From positions 170,156,883-170,220,882 of the forward strand of contig NC_057807.1 in the NCBI RefSeq assembly GCF_018294505.1: a DNA stretch of 64,000 nucleotides, given 5' to 3'. The notes beneath the pieces were generated by a model. The model had not been told where the DNA came from. It saw only the letters and a program-made list of their open reading frames with translations, and did no database searches. Positions within the stretch are counted from its first letter, which is position 1. Each line of letters begins with the position of its first letter. Made by a program: the position numbers and the translations under genes. Below, one piece after another: positions 30,908 to 43,559 of the stretch. Source of the stretch: Triticum aestivum (taxonomy: Eukaryota > Streptophyta > Magnoliopsida > Poales > Poaceae).

Positions 30908-33900
30908 CCATGCATTAGAGTGTTGCATCATGTTTACTCTTTCATCAGAAACTTGAAATGGGGATCTGTGAAACCCTCAGAATCTTTTTGAAAATGATCC
31001 AAATAAAAATTTCTCCAAAAAGGTCCAAGAAAATGCTCATGTTGCTCTCTGAAAATATTGGACAGAGATAAAAATCAAACCAATATTTTTAAGAGCTCAC
31101 AGGTATTTATTTTGGGCATTTGGAATTAATGCATAATTATTTGCATTGGAAATATATTATTATATATATTAACATATGTCCAAATATTATGCCATTTATA
31201 AAGGAGCTCTGGAATAATATATATAGCTCCTGCAAAAATTGGCATAAGTTAAATAAATGATTTAATATATTTTTTTTAAATCAAAACAAATGTCAGAAAT
31301 TAGAAAACAGAAAATAATTAACAGGAGGAGCTTACCTGGGCTCCTCCACTGTGCGGCCCAGCCAGCTGGCCGGCCCAGCCAGCAGCCGGCCCAGCCCATC
31401 TCCCTCCTCTGTCGCCTTCGTCCCGACAGAGGGAGGGGAGTGTGGCCGGCGCGCGCGCGCGCCACCGCGCCACGCCACCTCTCTCCCTGCCTGCCTGCCC
31501 TCCCCTCCTCGCCTCGATGCCCTGGACGACGCCACGCCTCCCCCCCTGCTCTCTCTCACTCTCCCCCGGCTCTTCCTTCCTCTCCCTCGCTCTCCCTCTC
31601 ACACGGCCGAACACCACCGTCGCCGCCATTCGCCATAGAAGCCATCTCCGGCCACCCCTCGCTCCCCCGACTAGCTCAGAAGCTCCGCCACGACCCCCTC
31701 TTCCTCCCCACCGCTCCACAGCTCCCCAGAAGCCTTGCATCGCCGCCACGTCGCCGTTCCCCTCTTCGGGCTCCGACCATCGTCGCCGTCGAATTCGTCG
31801 TCTCCAGCGCGTCCCCGAGCCCGCTAACCATCCCTGCAGCTCCGCGGTGAGCCCCCGGATCGTTTCCCCCTTCTCCCCTGGTCTCTCCCGACCTCTAGGC
31901 CCTAGCCCCACCTTAGCCGAGAGCTCCACGCCGCCGGCGATGTCGCCGCCGTGGCCACGGTCACCGTAGCACCCAGCCGAGCACACTATCGTGCTCCACA
32001 CCTCACTAGGAGTACGCAGCACGCGCTAACGCCTCCCCAAACCCCCTGCAACACCGATCCCGACCGCACCCGAACTCCGGCGGCCGCAGCCGAGCTCGCC
32101 ACCGTCGACTCCGGCCACCCCAGGCCCAGCCACGGCCACCGTTCGACGCGCGGGAGCAAGAGCTTTCCAACAAGCCCAAGCACGGCCTCTTCCGTGCCCT
32201 ATAGCGCGATTCCGCGTCGCGCCGCCGTCTCGGGCCTCGCCGGCGTCACGTCGCCGGTGGGTTTGACCCACTTTGACCACGGCAGGACACCCCCTGAGTC
32301 CCTGACAGGTGGGCCCAGCCCTGTAGCTAATTAGGATTAGCGCTAACCACTGTTAGTTAACCCCCTGACACTGACTAGTGGGCCCCAGCGCCACTAATTA
32401 GTAATTAGGATTAAATTAACCCTGTTTAACCCCCCTGTCACTGACGTGTGGGCCCCACACGTCAGGTTTGACTTCAGCCAGCCGCAGTTGACCACTGACG
32501 TCACACTGACGTCAGGCTGACGCAGTAATTGATTTTCTGGATTTAAATTTAAATCAGGAAATTCCAGAATATTATTTAAACTTCAAAAGTTCATAACTTT
32601 TATTCTGTAACTCCAAATTGGACAAATTATATATGAAAAATGATCAGAAAAATCCAATCTATCCATCTGTACTATTTTCATGCATGATCAAACAAGTTAA
32701 ATTGATGTTTTAAGCAGAACAAGGAAAAGCACTTTAAAAGGCCATGTTTGAGTTTGAAATTTGAATCTTTGATTCAAATTTGTTCAAACCCTTCTGGTTT
32801 TAGTTGCATTAGCCCAACACACTCATTTTGCCATGTTTCATGCATGCATCATATTGTTGCACATTGTTTGGTGATGGTTGTGTATCGGTGTCCTTTGCGA
32901 CAGGTTCTGCCTTCGAGGAGTACCGTGATTACCCTAACGAAGAACCGTATCAGTGCATCGAACCATCAGGCAAGCAACCAACCATTTGATCATATCGATA
33001 CAATCCCATGTTCTCGCTCCTGCTCTCCTTTACTGCATTAAGACAACGTGTTTCAAACTGTTGTGTGCTACGGTAGTTGAACCCATTTCCTCTGCATGAC
33101 CTGTCATTGCCACAGTAACTAGATGAAACCCACTAGCATGTGTAGGAGTTGATTGAGCCATATGTATGTGTTGTTCCTACCTTGCTATGCCTGCTATGCT
33201 TAGAGTCGTGTCAGGTCTGGTTCATCTGGGTGATGGGCTAGAGTGAAATGATTATGTCAGTAATGGGAGTGGTGTGGTGAACACGATTTGGTAAAGGTAT
33301 CGATGAGAGGCCATGTAGGAGTACATGGTGGGTTGTTTCATTGAAGCCGACCTTAAGCACTGAGATCTATATGTGTGATTTAAGAATCAGCTACTACCAT
33401 GCATTGGGCCCGAAACCAATGGACCCTCTCGGCTTCTTATTCACCCTAGTTCTCCGTCCAGGAGTTGCAACTAGTTTCTGGTGTTTGTAGCCTACTGGAG
33501 GCCGTGGACAGCGCTGACCGTAGGGGTGGGCTGTGATGCGGTAGGTACGTGGCCGGGTGTACCGAATACCCGTTAGGTATCTCGGGAACCCTGTTCACAT
33601 CGTTCGGGGCCGTATGGGAAACCTCGGCCGGACTCCCTGCGGATGGAACCTAAATAGGCGATAAACCTGGACTGGAGGCTTAGGTGATTAGGTAGGTCGT
33701 GGCCGACACCCACGTTGGGCTTCCGCTTAAAGGTTGCCGAGTACATGTCGTGTAAGCGACGGTAAGTGGTGAGAGCGTGTATGAAGAAGTACACCCCTGC
33801 AGGGTTAACATGATCTATTCGAATAGCCGCGTCCGCGGTAAAGGACTACTTGGTTGCCTATACAGTTCATAGACAAGTAAATGGAAACTGTTAAAAGCCT

Positions 33901-35031
33901 CAAGATAAGTGTGAGTGCCGAGGATGGCCCTTCCGTAGGAAGACGGAGGTGGATCCTCGGTAGTGTATTGAAGTGGTGAGTAGTGGACTCGTGTGCGCAA
34001 AACCATTTCAAGTTGGACTATCGTAGGATAGCCTAGCCAAGAGTCAAAGCTGGCTTGCTGCAATAACTCCACCAACCCTTCTTGATACTATGCATGTATG
34101 TAGGATCTGATGTAAGTCTTGCTGAGTACCTTTGTACTCATGTTGCTATAATCTACATTTTTACAGAAGACGCTGCAACCCCTTCTGATGGGTTCTATGT
34201 AGACGTTGACATCAACGAGTAGGCTAAAGACCCAGGTGGTGACCCTGAGCTTGTGAAGGACCACGTAGTATAGCTAGGCTGTCCAAGCCTCTTTTATTTT
34301 ACTAGTTGTCTGTACTCAGACAAGTTACTTCCGCTGCTGGTTTGTATGACTGTATGACTTGTATGTGGGGTCGTGAGACCCGTACCTTTGTGTATGTTAT
34401 GTATGGCTCCCTGAGCCTTAAATAAAGTACTTGTGTCATAGAGTCATGTTGTGATGCTTCGTTGTATTTGCACATATCGAGCATATTGTGTGTATGATTG
34501 AAATGCTTGGTATGTGTGGGATCTGACTATCTAGTCGTTTATCTTTAGTAGCCTCTCTTACCGGGAAATGTCTCCTAGTGTTACCGCTGAGCCATGGTAG
34601 CTTGCTACTGCTCTGGTACACTTAGGCTGGCCGGCATGTGTCCTTCTTCGTTCATGTGTCTGTCCCTTCGGGGAAATGTCACGCTTTGAGTACCGGAGTC
34701 CTGTTAGCCCGCTACAGCCCGGTTTTTCCGGAGTCCTGCTAGCCCAGTGCTACAGCCCGGACCCACTTGCTGATGACCGACACGTTCGAAGCTGGGTCAT
34801 GGATGCCTGTCCCTGTAAGTCTGTGCCACTTTGGGTTTACGACTAGTCATGTCAGCCCGGGCTCATTATCATATGGATGCTAGCGACACTATCATATACG
34901 TGAGCCAAAAGGCGCAAACGGTCCCGGAAAAAAGGTAAGACGACACCCGTGGGGATACCGTGCATGAGGCCGCAAAGTGATATGAGGTGTTACCGGCTAG
35001 ATCGATGTGACATCGAGTCGGGGTCCTGACA
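30891..35031 (+). repeat. 3' LTR of the chromovirus
   Basis: The LTR runs TGTCACATCC...CCTGACA and is gap-free, 4141 bp. It should be taken as the reference for this LTR. The pol stop codon (30905-30907) lies inside its first 17 bases, so the coding region overlaps the LTR. A purine tract precedes it at 30877-30889. Confidence 0.95.
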
Positions 35032-35114
35032 CTCGGGTCCCTTTTCCATTATATTGAATCAATTAGTTTCCCATCAACTTGCCAATTTCTGTCGCCGTTT
35101 CTTTTAATTGCAAT
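35032..35114 (+). repeat. Athila-lineage LTR, continuation after the chromovirus
   Basis: The segment begins with the target duplication CTCGG and continues GTCCCTTTTCCATTATATTG, where the Athila LTR is expected to continue after CCTATGGCCC. It ends at GCAAT, where the copy C LTR (TGTCAGTATC) starts. Similarity to the other Athila LTR is limited to the first bases, so this is a different subtype. Confidence 0.55.
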
Positions 35115-36009
35115 TGTCAGTATCTTGGATATGGGGGTATCCAGCCCTGCCTGCTTGCGGCCCACCACGTGGCTCCATCGACGGCCTGGTATGGCCTAGC
35201 TTCAACATCAACAACTCAAGACCCTCGCGAAGGGCCAAGTCTCACGAGGCGGACGACGCCAAGACCCCCGAGCGGATCGGCCTCACCAGGCTGGCTCCCG
35301 TGGGGCGGAGAGTTCTATGCAAGGTTTACCTCACGAGGTTCGGCTGATGTGAGCCATGACGACCAAGGCCAGGCGGGTGCCAGGAGGGCGCAGAGCGCAG
35401 GTTTCCTCCTTAGTGCAAGGGAGGCAAGCCACAGGCACGGAGTCCCAAGGAATCAGCCAAAGGTTTCCATTCTGGTGCAACGAGACCAAGACCGCCAGGA
35501 CGGCAGGACGGATGTCATCGACGAGCCCACCGCAGCGTCACGACCAGAGGCTTGTCGCTGGCGAAGACTACTTTTGTCAGGATAAGTTGTACTACTTGTC
35601 CCCTTTCAAATCCGGACGTTGTGGGATCCCTTCCCGCCAACATTTGGGAATAGGACCAAGGCCACTATAAATAGGACTTAGCCACCACCATAGAGGGGGA
35701 TCGGATCCATTCTCACCCGACCACTTCACCAGCTCTCTTGATCTCAAGAACACCTCACCTCTTGAGGCTAGTTCATCCGCTGTACTAGTTCATCTTTATT
35801 CCTCTGAGGCAATCCGCCAAAACGCCAGAGTAGGGTATTACACCGCAAGGTGGCCCGAACCGGGATAAACCGTTGTGTCTCTTTGTCTCTTTGAGCTTGT
35901 CGCGCTAGGCTTAGGAAGATTGTGAGTTGGCACGCTGAGTAGGTTGAGATCTCCGCACACAACCCAGAGTTCGAACCTCTCAATGGTTTGTGGAACCCGT
36001 AATCCGACA
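35115..36009 (+). repeat. 5' LTR of copy C (895 bp)
   Basis: The LTR runs TGTCAGTATCTTGGATATGG...CCGTAATCCGACA, with TG...CA termini. A TATA box TATAAATA is at 35667-35674. The 3' end abuts a primer-binding-like site. The 5' boundary is set by the TG and the loss of Athila similarity, so it is less certain than the 3' end. Confidence 0.7.
35667..35674 (+). promoter_or_regulatory. TATA box of the copy C LTR
   Basis: TATAAATA lies within CCACTATAAATAGGAC, 415 bases before the gag ATG, in the expected U3 position. Confidence 0.65.
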
Positions 36010-36029
36010 TTTGGTGCGCCAGGTAGGGG
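36010..36029 (+). other. Primer-binding site region of copy C
   Basis: TTTGGTGCGCCAGGTAGGGG immediately follows the LTR. This wording recurs after 5' LTRs of grass Gypsy elements in my memory; the tRNA partner is not identified. Confidence 0.5.
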
Positions 36030-36081
36030 TGCGTCAGATCTTCTCTTCCGTCAATGGATCCACCGCCACTCCGACACCTCC

Positions 36082-37037
36082 ATGGCCGACACACGAGGAG
36101 CTCGCACCGAGCATCGGGCCGCAGTCGCCGCCCGCATTGCTCAGATGGCTCCAGTGGGTGATGGCTGTGCCCGTCGCGCTCCAACTCCGGTGGCCAATGC
36201 CGCCACGGGCCCCGCCGGCCACGAGCAGCAAGCTTCATCGCTGCACCCGTCGGTGCGTGGCGATGGGCGCACCGCTACTCCGTCACTGACCCTAGTAGCT
36301 TCGTCCTCCCACGCGCGTCGTGGCCAGGCGGACGTGCAAGCCACTCTGCTCATGGCACGAGAGCTCCTTCGCTACCGCCCGGTTGGTGACCTCTACGAGG
36401 AGTGGCTCGAGTGGATCGCTGAGCTCGTCAGTGTGGCGCACGGGGGCTCCATCGATCTGGCTCGCTCCCTGCCTCACCAGCCTCCTGCAGCGGGCGACGT
36501 GGCACACAGGGCTCCTCCACTACCTATGGCCCAGGGCACCATCGTCGGGCCAAGGCGAGCGGCACCACGACGCGACGCGCCGCGCCCGGCGCCAGCTCGG
36601 GAGGATGTGAGCTGCCAGGTGGTGCAGGGACCTCAAAGAGAAGCACGTGTACTTCCAGCACCCCAGCACCAGGCCCGCATACTGCCGCAGGAGGTGGCAG
36701 TGCGTGTGCACCAAGACCAGTTTCCACCCCCTCGACGACCTCCGGTGGCCACGGCAGGGTGCCGCGTGTTGACCCAGCAGCTCCGCAACATCGTCTGGCC
36801 AAGCAAGTTCAAGCCTGACCTGCCTCCACGCTATGACAACACCGCCGATGCCGCCGAGTTCCTGCAGCTCTACGAGCTGAGCATTGACGCGGCTAGCGGC
36901 GACAAGAAGATCATGGCAAACTGGTTCCCGATGGCCCTCAAGGATGGCGCGTGTTCTTGGCTCCGGAACCTACACGAGGGGTCGGTTTCTTCCTGGGAGG
37001 TGATGCGCAGCCGCTTCATCGCCAACTTCCAGGGCAC
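36082..37037 (+). pseudogene. gag of copy C, truncated by insertion
   Basis: The ORF is open from ATG at 36082 (MADTRGARTEH) to the insertion point after RFIANFQGT. The N-terminal 200 residues are Ala/Arg/Pro-rich. The gag core begins near residue 245 (LRNIVWPSKFKPDLPPRYD) and includes AEFLQLYELSIDAASGDKK and KDGACSWLRNL. There are no stops or frameshifts, making it the best-preserved gag of this family here. An in-frame stop arises within the inserted LTR at 37048-37050. Confidence 0.8.
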
Positions 37038-38614
37038 TGCTACGTCTTGAGCTTGCGTTGGTTTTCCTTAAAGAGGAAAGGGTGATGCAGCAATAGTAGC
37101 GTAAGTATTTCCCTCAGTTTTTGAGAACCAAGGTATCAATCCAGTAGGAGGTTCCTCAAAAATCCCACGCACCTACACAAACAAACAAAGAACTCGCAAC
37201 CAACGCAATAAAGGGGTTGTCAATCCCTTCACGGCCACTTGCGAAAGTGAGATCTGATAGAGATAGTATGATAAGATAAATATATTTTTGGTATTTTATA
37301 ATATATATGCAAAAAGTAAAGATGCAAATAAAATTGGATTGAAAGCTTATATGATAAAAGATAGACCCGGGGGCCATAGGTTTGACTAGTGGCTTCTCTC
37401 AAGATAGCATAAGTATTACGGTGGGTGAACAAATTACTGTCGAGCAATTGATAGAAAAGCGAATAATTATGAGATTATCTAGGCATGATCATGTATATAG
37501 GCATCACGTCCGCGACAAGTAGACCGACTCCTGCCTGCATCTACTACTATTACTCCACACATCGACCGACTCCTACCTGCATCTAGAGTATTAAGTTCGT
37601 AAGAACAGAGTAAAGCATTAAGAAAGATGACATGATATAGAGGGATAAACTCAAGCAATATGATATAAACCCCATCTTTTTATCCTCGATGGCAACAATA
37701 CAATACGTGCCTTGCTGCCCCTGCTGTCACTGGGAAAGGACACCGCAAGATTGAACCCAAAGCTAAGCACTTCTCCCATGGAAAGCAAGATCAATCTAGT
37801 AGGCCAAACCAAACTGATAATTCGAAGAGACTTGCAAAGATAACTCAATCATACATAAAAGAATTCAGAGGAGATTCAAATATTTCTCATAGATAAACTT
37901 GATCATAAACCCACAATTCATCGGATCTCGACAAACAGACCGCAAAAGAGATTACATCGAATAGATCTCCACAAGAGAGGGGGAGAACATTGTATTGAGA
38001 TCCAAAAAGAGAGAAGAAGCCATCTAGCTAATAACTATGGACCCGAAGGTCCACGGTAAACTACTCACAACTCATCGGAGGGCCTATGGTGTTGATCTAG
38101 AAGCCCTCCATGGTCGATTCCCCCTCCAGCGGAGTGCCGGCGAAGGCTCCAAGATGAGATCTCGCGGATACAAAATGTTACGGTGGTGGAAATTGTGTTC
38201 CGTTGGCTCCCCCGGATGTTTTCGTGGTACGTAGGTATATATAGGAGGAAGAAGTACGTTGGTGGCCACCTGTGGGGCCCAGGAGATAGGGGGGCGCGCT
38301 CAGAAGGGGTGGGCGCGCCCTCCTGTCTCCTAGCCGCCTCGCAAGCTTCTTGACTTGCACTCCAAGTTCTCCGGATCACGTTCGTTCCAAAAATCACACT
38401 CCCGAAGGTTTCATTCTGTTTGGACTCCATTTGATATTCCTTTTCTTCGAAATACTGAAATAGGCAAAAAAACAGCAATATGGGTTGGGCCTCCGGTTAG
38501 TAGGTTAGTCGCAAAAATGATATAAATGTGTAAAATAAAGCCCATAAACATCCAAAAGGGGTAATATAATAGCATGGAACAATCAAAAATTATAGATACG
38601 TTGGAGACGTATCA
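37038..38614 (-). repeat. 3' LTR of the Athila-type element (1577 bp)
   Basis: On the minus strand it runs TGATACGTCTCCAACGTATC...CAAGACGTAGCA. A TATA box TATATATA is at 38236-38243. It matches 58918-59688 closely over the shared part. Confidence 0.9.
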
Positions 38615-39399
38615 AGCATCCCCAAGCTTAATTCCTGCTCGTCCTCGAGTAGGCAAATGATAAAAATAGAATTTTTGATGTGGAATGCTACCTAGCATAA
38701 TTCTCAATGTAATTTTCTTTATTGTGGCATGAATGTTCAGATCCAAATGATTCAAGATAAAAGCTTATAAAACATAAAAATAATAATTCTTCGAAGCATA
38801 CTAACAAATAATCATGTCCTATCAAAATAGCATAGCCAAAGAAAGCTTATCCCAACAAAATCATATAGTTAGGCCATGCTTCATTTACATTACACAAAAT
38901 ACTCCCATCATGCATAATCCCGGTTTCAGCCAAGCAATTGGTTCATACTTTTTAAAGCGATTCAGATTTTTCAACTCTTACGCAATACATGAGCGCAAGC
39001 CACGGGCATAGCACTATGGTGGTATATGGTGGTGGTTGTGAGGACAAAAAGAGGGAGAAGATAGTCTCACATCAACTAGGCCTATGAACGGGCTATGGAG
39101 ATGCCCACCAATAGATATAAATGTGATTGAGTAGGGATTGCCATGCAACAGATGCACTAGAGCTATAAATATATGAAAGATCAACAAAAGAAACTAAGTG
39201 GGTGTGCATCCAACTTGCTTGCTCACGAAGACCTAGGGAATTTTGAGGAAGCCCATCATTGGAATATACAAGCCAAGTTCTATAATGAAAAGTTCCCACT
39301 TAGTATATGAAAGTGACAACATAGGAAACTCTCTATCATGAAGATCATGGTGCTACTTTGAAGCACAAGTGTGGAAAAAGAGATAGTAGCATTGTCCCT
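38615..39399 (-). other. 3' untranslated internal region of the Athila-type element
   Basis: A purine tract (AAGCTTGGGGATGCT on the minus strand, 38615-38629) adjoins the 3' LTR. The rest is AT-rich with no supported ORF. It ends at the Copia insertion and continues at 55638. Confidence 0.7.
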
Positions 39400-40730
39400 T
39401 GTAAGTGCATCTAGTGCCACCCCTAGTTGGTTTTGGAGTATTGACGACAAAGTTGGTTGAGGGACTAATGCCTTTGTGAGAATTACAGGATAACGCAGGT
39501 AGTGTCCCTCATTGATTCGGTTTACCTACCGGAGATGACCCCTAAAAATGTGTGAAGACATTGAAGACAATGGTGGTATGTGAAGATATTCATATTGAAG
39601 ACTATGACATGAGAAGACATTGCGTGAAGACTATGGAACGCGAAGACTGTGTGGTTTCGTTGTTTCCTTTTCTTCTTTGTTGAGTCATAGGAACCACCGT
39701 ACTATTAAGTGGGGTCCAAGTGAACTAAGTCAGAATGATTGAAGTGATGCTCAACCCAAATCCTATGTCTTCGAGCGAAGACAATGAGAGCAAATCATAT
39801 CCAGAGCTGGATGAGTCAGCTTTGCTTGTAGCCCAAGTAAAGTTGCCATGTGTGTTTGACATCTGACCATTGGAACAGTGTCAGTTCCTTAGTGACCCAG
39901 GGTCATTTCAGACATATCAGGTCGGGTTGCCCATTGGCTATAAATAGCCCACCCCCTACACCATAAATTGGTGGCTGCTCAGAGTTAGTGCACGGCTTTT
40001 CTCGTTTGAGAGCAACCCACCTCGAAGCCTTTGAGAGAGAGAAATCCTTGCGAGGACCAAGCCCAAACACCCAGAGCCAAAGAGTGTTAGGCATCACTGA
40101 AGTCTTTCTGTCTGTGTGACCTGAAGACTTATTACACTTGAGGACTATGAATCCTCCAACCGGTTAGGCGTCGCGTTCTGAGCATCCAAGAGTCATTGTG
40201 GATCGCCGGTGAACAAAGTCTGTGAAGGTTTGGAAGTCTACCTTGAAGACTTACCAGAGTGATTGGGCGAGGACTGTGTGTCCTTAGCTCAAGGGGAATA
40301 AGGTGAAGACACGGTCTTCTGAGTTGAATCTCAGCCTCCCTAACCGGACGTACAGTTGTCACAGCAACCGGAACTGGTCCAACAAATCATGTGTCTTCAA
40401 CAAGTGACTGGTTCTATCCTCTCCCTTCCTTTACTTAAGTTCGTCTTCATGAAGTCATTACCTATATGTCATACCTGTTTGACTTCATTGCTTGACTACT
40501 ACTGTTGATTGGCTTCATACTATCTTCCATCCTGATCCTTACTACTTAGCTGCTATTAGTCCTGTACTTTCACATCATTGCATACGTGACTATGGTTTGC
40601 TAATTGTAGTTTATCTTCCGCTGCATATCTATTAGGACATTTCTATTGTTTGTCTTCGAAACTATCATGTTTTGAAGACTTTCATAAAGATCGCCTATTC
40701 ACCCCCCTCCAGTCGATACTAGCACTTTCA
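39400..40730 (+). repeat. 5' LTR of the Copia element (1331 bp)
   Basis: The LTR runs TGTAAGTGCATCTAGTGCCA...AGCACTTTCA, with a TATA box TATAAATA at 39939-39946. It has a segment of about 43 bases near 39,800-39,845 that is absent from the 3' LTR. Confidence 0.92.
39939..39946 (+). promoter_or_regulatory. TATA box of the Copia 5' LTR
   Basis: TATAAATA lies in GGCTATAAATAGCCC, itself a short palindrome. In the 3' LTR the same site reads TATACATA (54853-54860). Confidence 0.65.
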
Positions 40731-40732
40731 AT

Positions 40733-40744
40733 TGGTATCAGAGC
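40733..40744 (+). other. Primer-binding site of the Copia element
   Basis: TGGTATCAGAGC starts 2 bases after the LTR and exactly matches the initiator Met-tRNA complement used by Copia elements. Confidence 0.9.
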
Positions 40745-40796
40745 AAGGTACTCCCTTGTTCTGTGTGATTCGGTTTAACCACCTGGAGTTTTAGCT

Positions 40797-43325
40797 ATGT
40801 CGACAACAGGGATAATCAAAGTCTCCGCTGCTTGCCCCGTGTTTGATGGAACTGAATATCCCTACTAGAAGAATAAGATGTGTATGCATCTTGAAGCCAT
40901 TGATGTCGACCTCTGGTATGTCGTCAAGAATGGTGTTCCCAAAACTGGTGAAGGTGTCACCCCTACTGATGTCAAGAAGTTCATTCAACTGGACTCTATT
41001 GCAAAGAACATCATCTGTGGTCATCTGACCAAAGGAAAGTATGGCCGTGTGAGTGCTCTGGAAACGTCAAAGCTAGTCTGGGACTGGCTATCCAAGGTCT
41101 ATGAAGGCGTCTCAACCCAGAGAGATCAAAGAATCAGTGTTCTTCGCGACCTCTTCAACCGTTGCAAGAGAAACGACAATGAAAATGTCCAGCTCACGTT
41201 CGATCGCCTCACTGACATCACAAATGAACTTCAAGCTCTTGGCGCAATTGAGATTACCAAGCATGAAATTGTCAAGACACTACTGAGATCACTCGACAGC
41301 TCCTTTGACACCCTTGCCCTCATGATACAAGAACATCCTGACTTCAAGACACTCGATCCGTCTGATATACTTGAGAGGCTCAACACACGTGAGTTCCAAC
41401 TTTCCAAGAAAAGAGATATCTATGGTCCAAACTATGGCCGAACTCGCGCTTTGAAGGCAAAAGTTGTTTCCTCATCTGAAGAAGAATCTGACTGCAGTTC
41501 TGATGATCCTGAGGACATTGGAAAGGAACTTGTTATGCTTGTCAAAAAGTTCCAGAAGTTCACTAAGAAGAAAGGCTTCAGAAAGTCTTCACGATCCAGC
41601 TCAAGAAATGATGAAGCTTCCACTCATGACCACAAGAAGAGAACATGTCACAAGTGCAAGAAACCCGGACACTATATCTCTGAGTGTCCACAGTGGGACA
41701 ATGAGAATAAGAAGAAGAAGAGCAAGGAATATGATTCTGATGACAAGAAGAAGAAGAAATCTTCAAAGTCTTCTTCCAAGTCCTCATCAAGGTCTTCATC
41801 TCATAAGAAGAGCTCATCAGGCAAGGCTCGTGCTTTTGTTGGCAAGGAAATGGATTCAGAAGAGGAGTCTGCTTCTGAGACAGTGGAGGTGGAGTCTGGA
41901 GAGGAGTCCGACCTTGCCGTTGTAAGTATGGCTCTAGCCACAGCTTATGTTGCCAAGTCCATCTTTAACACTGAAGATAATGACTTCCACACTAACACTG
42001 AAGCTGATGATGAAGACGATCATACTCCCACCTACTGCTTCATGGCACGTGGTGCCAAGGTAAAATCACGTGATGCTTACTTTCTAACATCAAGTGAAGA
42101 TTACTCTGATTGTGAATCCAAACCCAGCTACAAAACACTTGCTAAAATTGCAACTAAACAACAAAAGGCTATGGAACATACTCAAAAACTGTTAGACAAA
42201 AGCGATGACCTGTTGGACATAGAAATGACACGTTCACAGTCCTTAGTTGAAGATATAAAAAATCTTCATGCTAAGTACCAAGAACTTGAAAGTCATCATG
42301 AAACACTCTCAACTACTTATGAAAAGCTCTCCTATGATTATCTTCAAAGGAAGCAAGAGCTTGAGAAATTGAGAGCGGCTCATGAAGATCTTCAAAAAGA
42401 GAATGAGTCACTTCGCGCTCAACAGATCAGTCCCGCTCAGGATGGATTTGAACCACCATGTCTAAAATGCATTGAGCGTGATAATGCTACATCTGTTGCT
42501 GAATGTTCCACTGCTGCTACTATTTCATTGTCTTCACCTACTGATGTGGTTACTAACCCCTCTGCGGAGGATACCACTACTATTGCTGATGAAAATGCTA
42601 GGTTGAAGACATTGCTTGGAACAGGGATGTACAAAAGTCTGAAGGGACATTAGACACTCTGCGATGTCCTCAAAAAGCAGATTCTGAACCAAAACCCTAG
42701 GAAAGAGGGTATTGGGTTCAAGAGGAAAATGAATGTTGATGGCTCATACTGGAAGCCTGAGCAGTACCCCAAAACCACATGGGTTGCTGCAAAGGAACCT
42801 TCAGTAGATCCATCCACTTTATCTGGCTTTACCTGTGCTAATCCTATTATCATTGATGAATCCTTTGATGCAAACTATAAGTTGTTCAAGAATCAGAATG
42901 GTGAAGTGTTTGCCAGGTATATTGGTACTAACTGCAGGAATGGACCACCTATGAAGAAGATCTGGGTACTTAAGCAGTACATTGAGAATCTTCCTGTGAA
43001 TGTCGTCATGACACCACCAAGGAAGAAGACAAACCCCAGACCTATGGCTTCATATGGCCCAAAGGCTTCATACAGATACATGACTCACCTGAGTCACCCT
43101 AATGCCAATGTTTTGCAGGGAAATCATACTCAGACTTATGAATATGAGCGTGTGTCTTCGAGCTATGCTCATAGAACTAAGAACTTTTCTGCTTATTCAT
43201 ATGAGTATCATTCATCTCCTGCAAGGCTATTTGCTAGGGCTCCAAAGCCAAAATTCTCAGATGCTGCACTTAGACTCATTGCTTCCAAGCCACCCCTGAA
43301 AATGTGGGTGGCGAAGAAGAATTAA
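40797..43325 (+). pseudogene. gag region of the Copia element (two stops)
   Basis: The frame starts MSTTGIIKVSAACPVFDG at 40797. TAG at 40866-40868 (codon 24, where W is expected in EYPYWKNKM) and TAG at 42654-42656 interrupt it. The gag core is at about 25-210 (KLVWDWLSKVYEG, TLLRSLDSSFDTLALM). A CCHC knuckle CHKCKKPGHYISECP is at about 284, followed by a Lys/Ser tract. A long coiled coil follows at about 450-550 (LESHHETLSTTYEKLSYD). The extended C-terminal part (42,657-43,325) is of Sirevirus style and ends at TAA 43323-43325, before the protease in another frame. Confidence 0.85.
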
Positions 43326-43559
43326 CTTTATTTTGCAGAGGAAGGTCTCCAGCCTGCAATAAAAGGCGTCCGATGCTATTGCTGGGGACCTAAAGCACAT
43401 TAAGGACGCATGATAAAATGATCTTACTATGTATTTCACATCTGAATCACTTACCAGTCATACTATGTGTCCTAACCTTGATCTAAGCGGTGATAATCCT
43501 TGTGTGCGTCAAATGCTTATGCTTCACAACACTCTTGTGAAGCCTATCCTCCTAACTGC

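Larger units (their letters stand above)
20177..35031 (+). mobile_element. Complete Tekay-type Ty3/Gypsy chromovirus with 4.1-kb LTRs
   Basis: LTRs span 20177-24875 and 30891-35031. The target duplication CTCGG stands at 20172-20176 and 35032-35036. The primer-binding site at 24880 resembles the initiator-Met-tRNA type. Internal genes are an upstream ORF (25317-26090) and gag-pol (26432-30907), with protease, RT, RNase H, integrase and chromodomain in Gypsy order. The two LTRs differ at roughly 20 aligned sites by my hand count over about 4.14 kb, so insertion is recent, of the order of 0.2 million years at 1.3e-8 changes per site per year. Only premature TGA codons disable it. It splits an Athila LTR. 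Confidence 0.93.
35115..37037 (+). mobile_element. Ty3/Gypsy element, copy C (5' part)
   Basis: A complete 5' LTR, primer-binding site and the first 318 codons of gag are present. The gag is then cut by an inverted Athila-type element at 37038. The gag is of the same family as copies A and B. The rest of the element lies beyond the nested insertions, outside the window. It is inserted in an Athila LTR; the 5' flank is GCAAT. Confidence 0.8.

Noticed and set aside
31318..32022. Minus-strand 234-codon ORF in the 3' LTR
   Set aside because: It is Gly/Arg-rich text complementary to Pro/Ser-rich frames, with no motif; a composition artefact.
35079..35585. Plus-strand ORFs of up to 168 codons at the start of copy C
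   Set aside because: They lie within the LTR, upstream of its TATA box, and have no recognisable motif.
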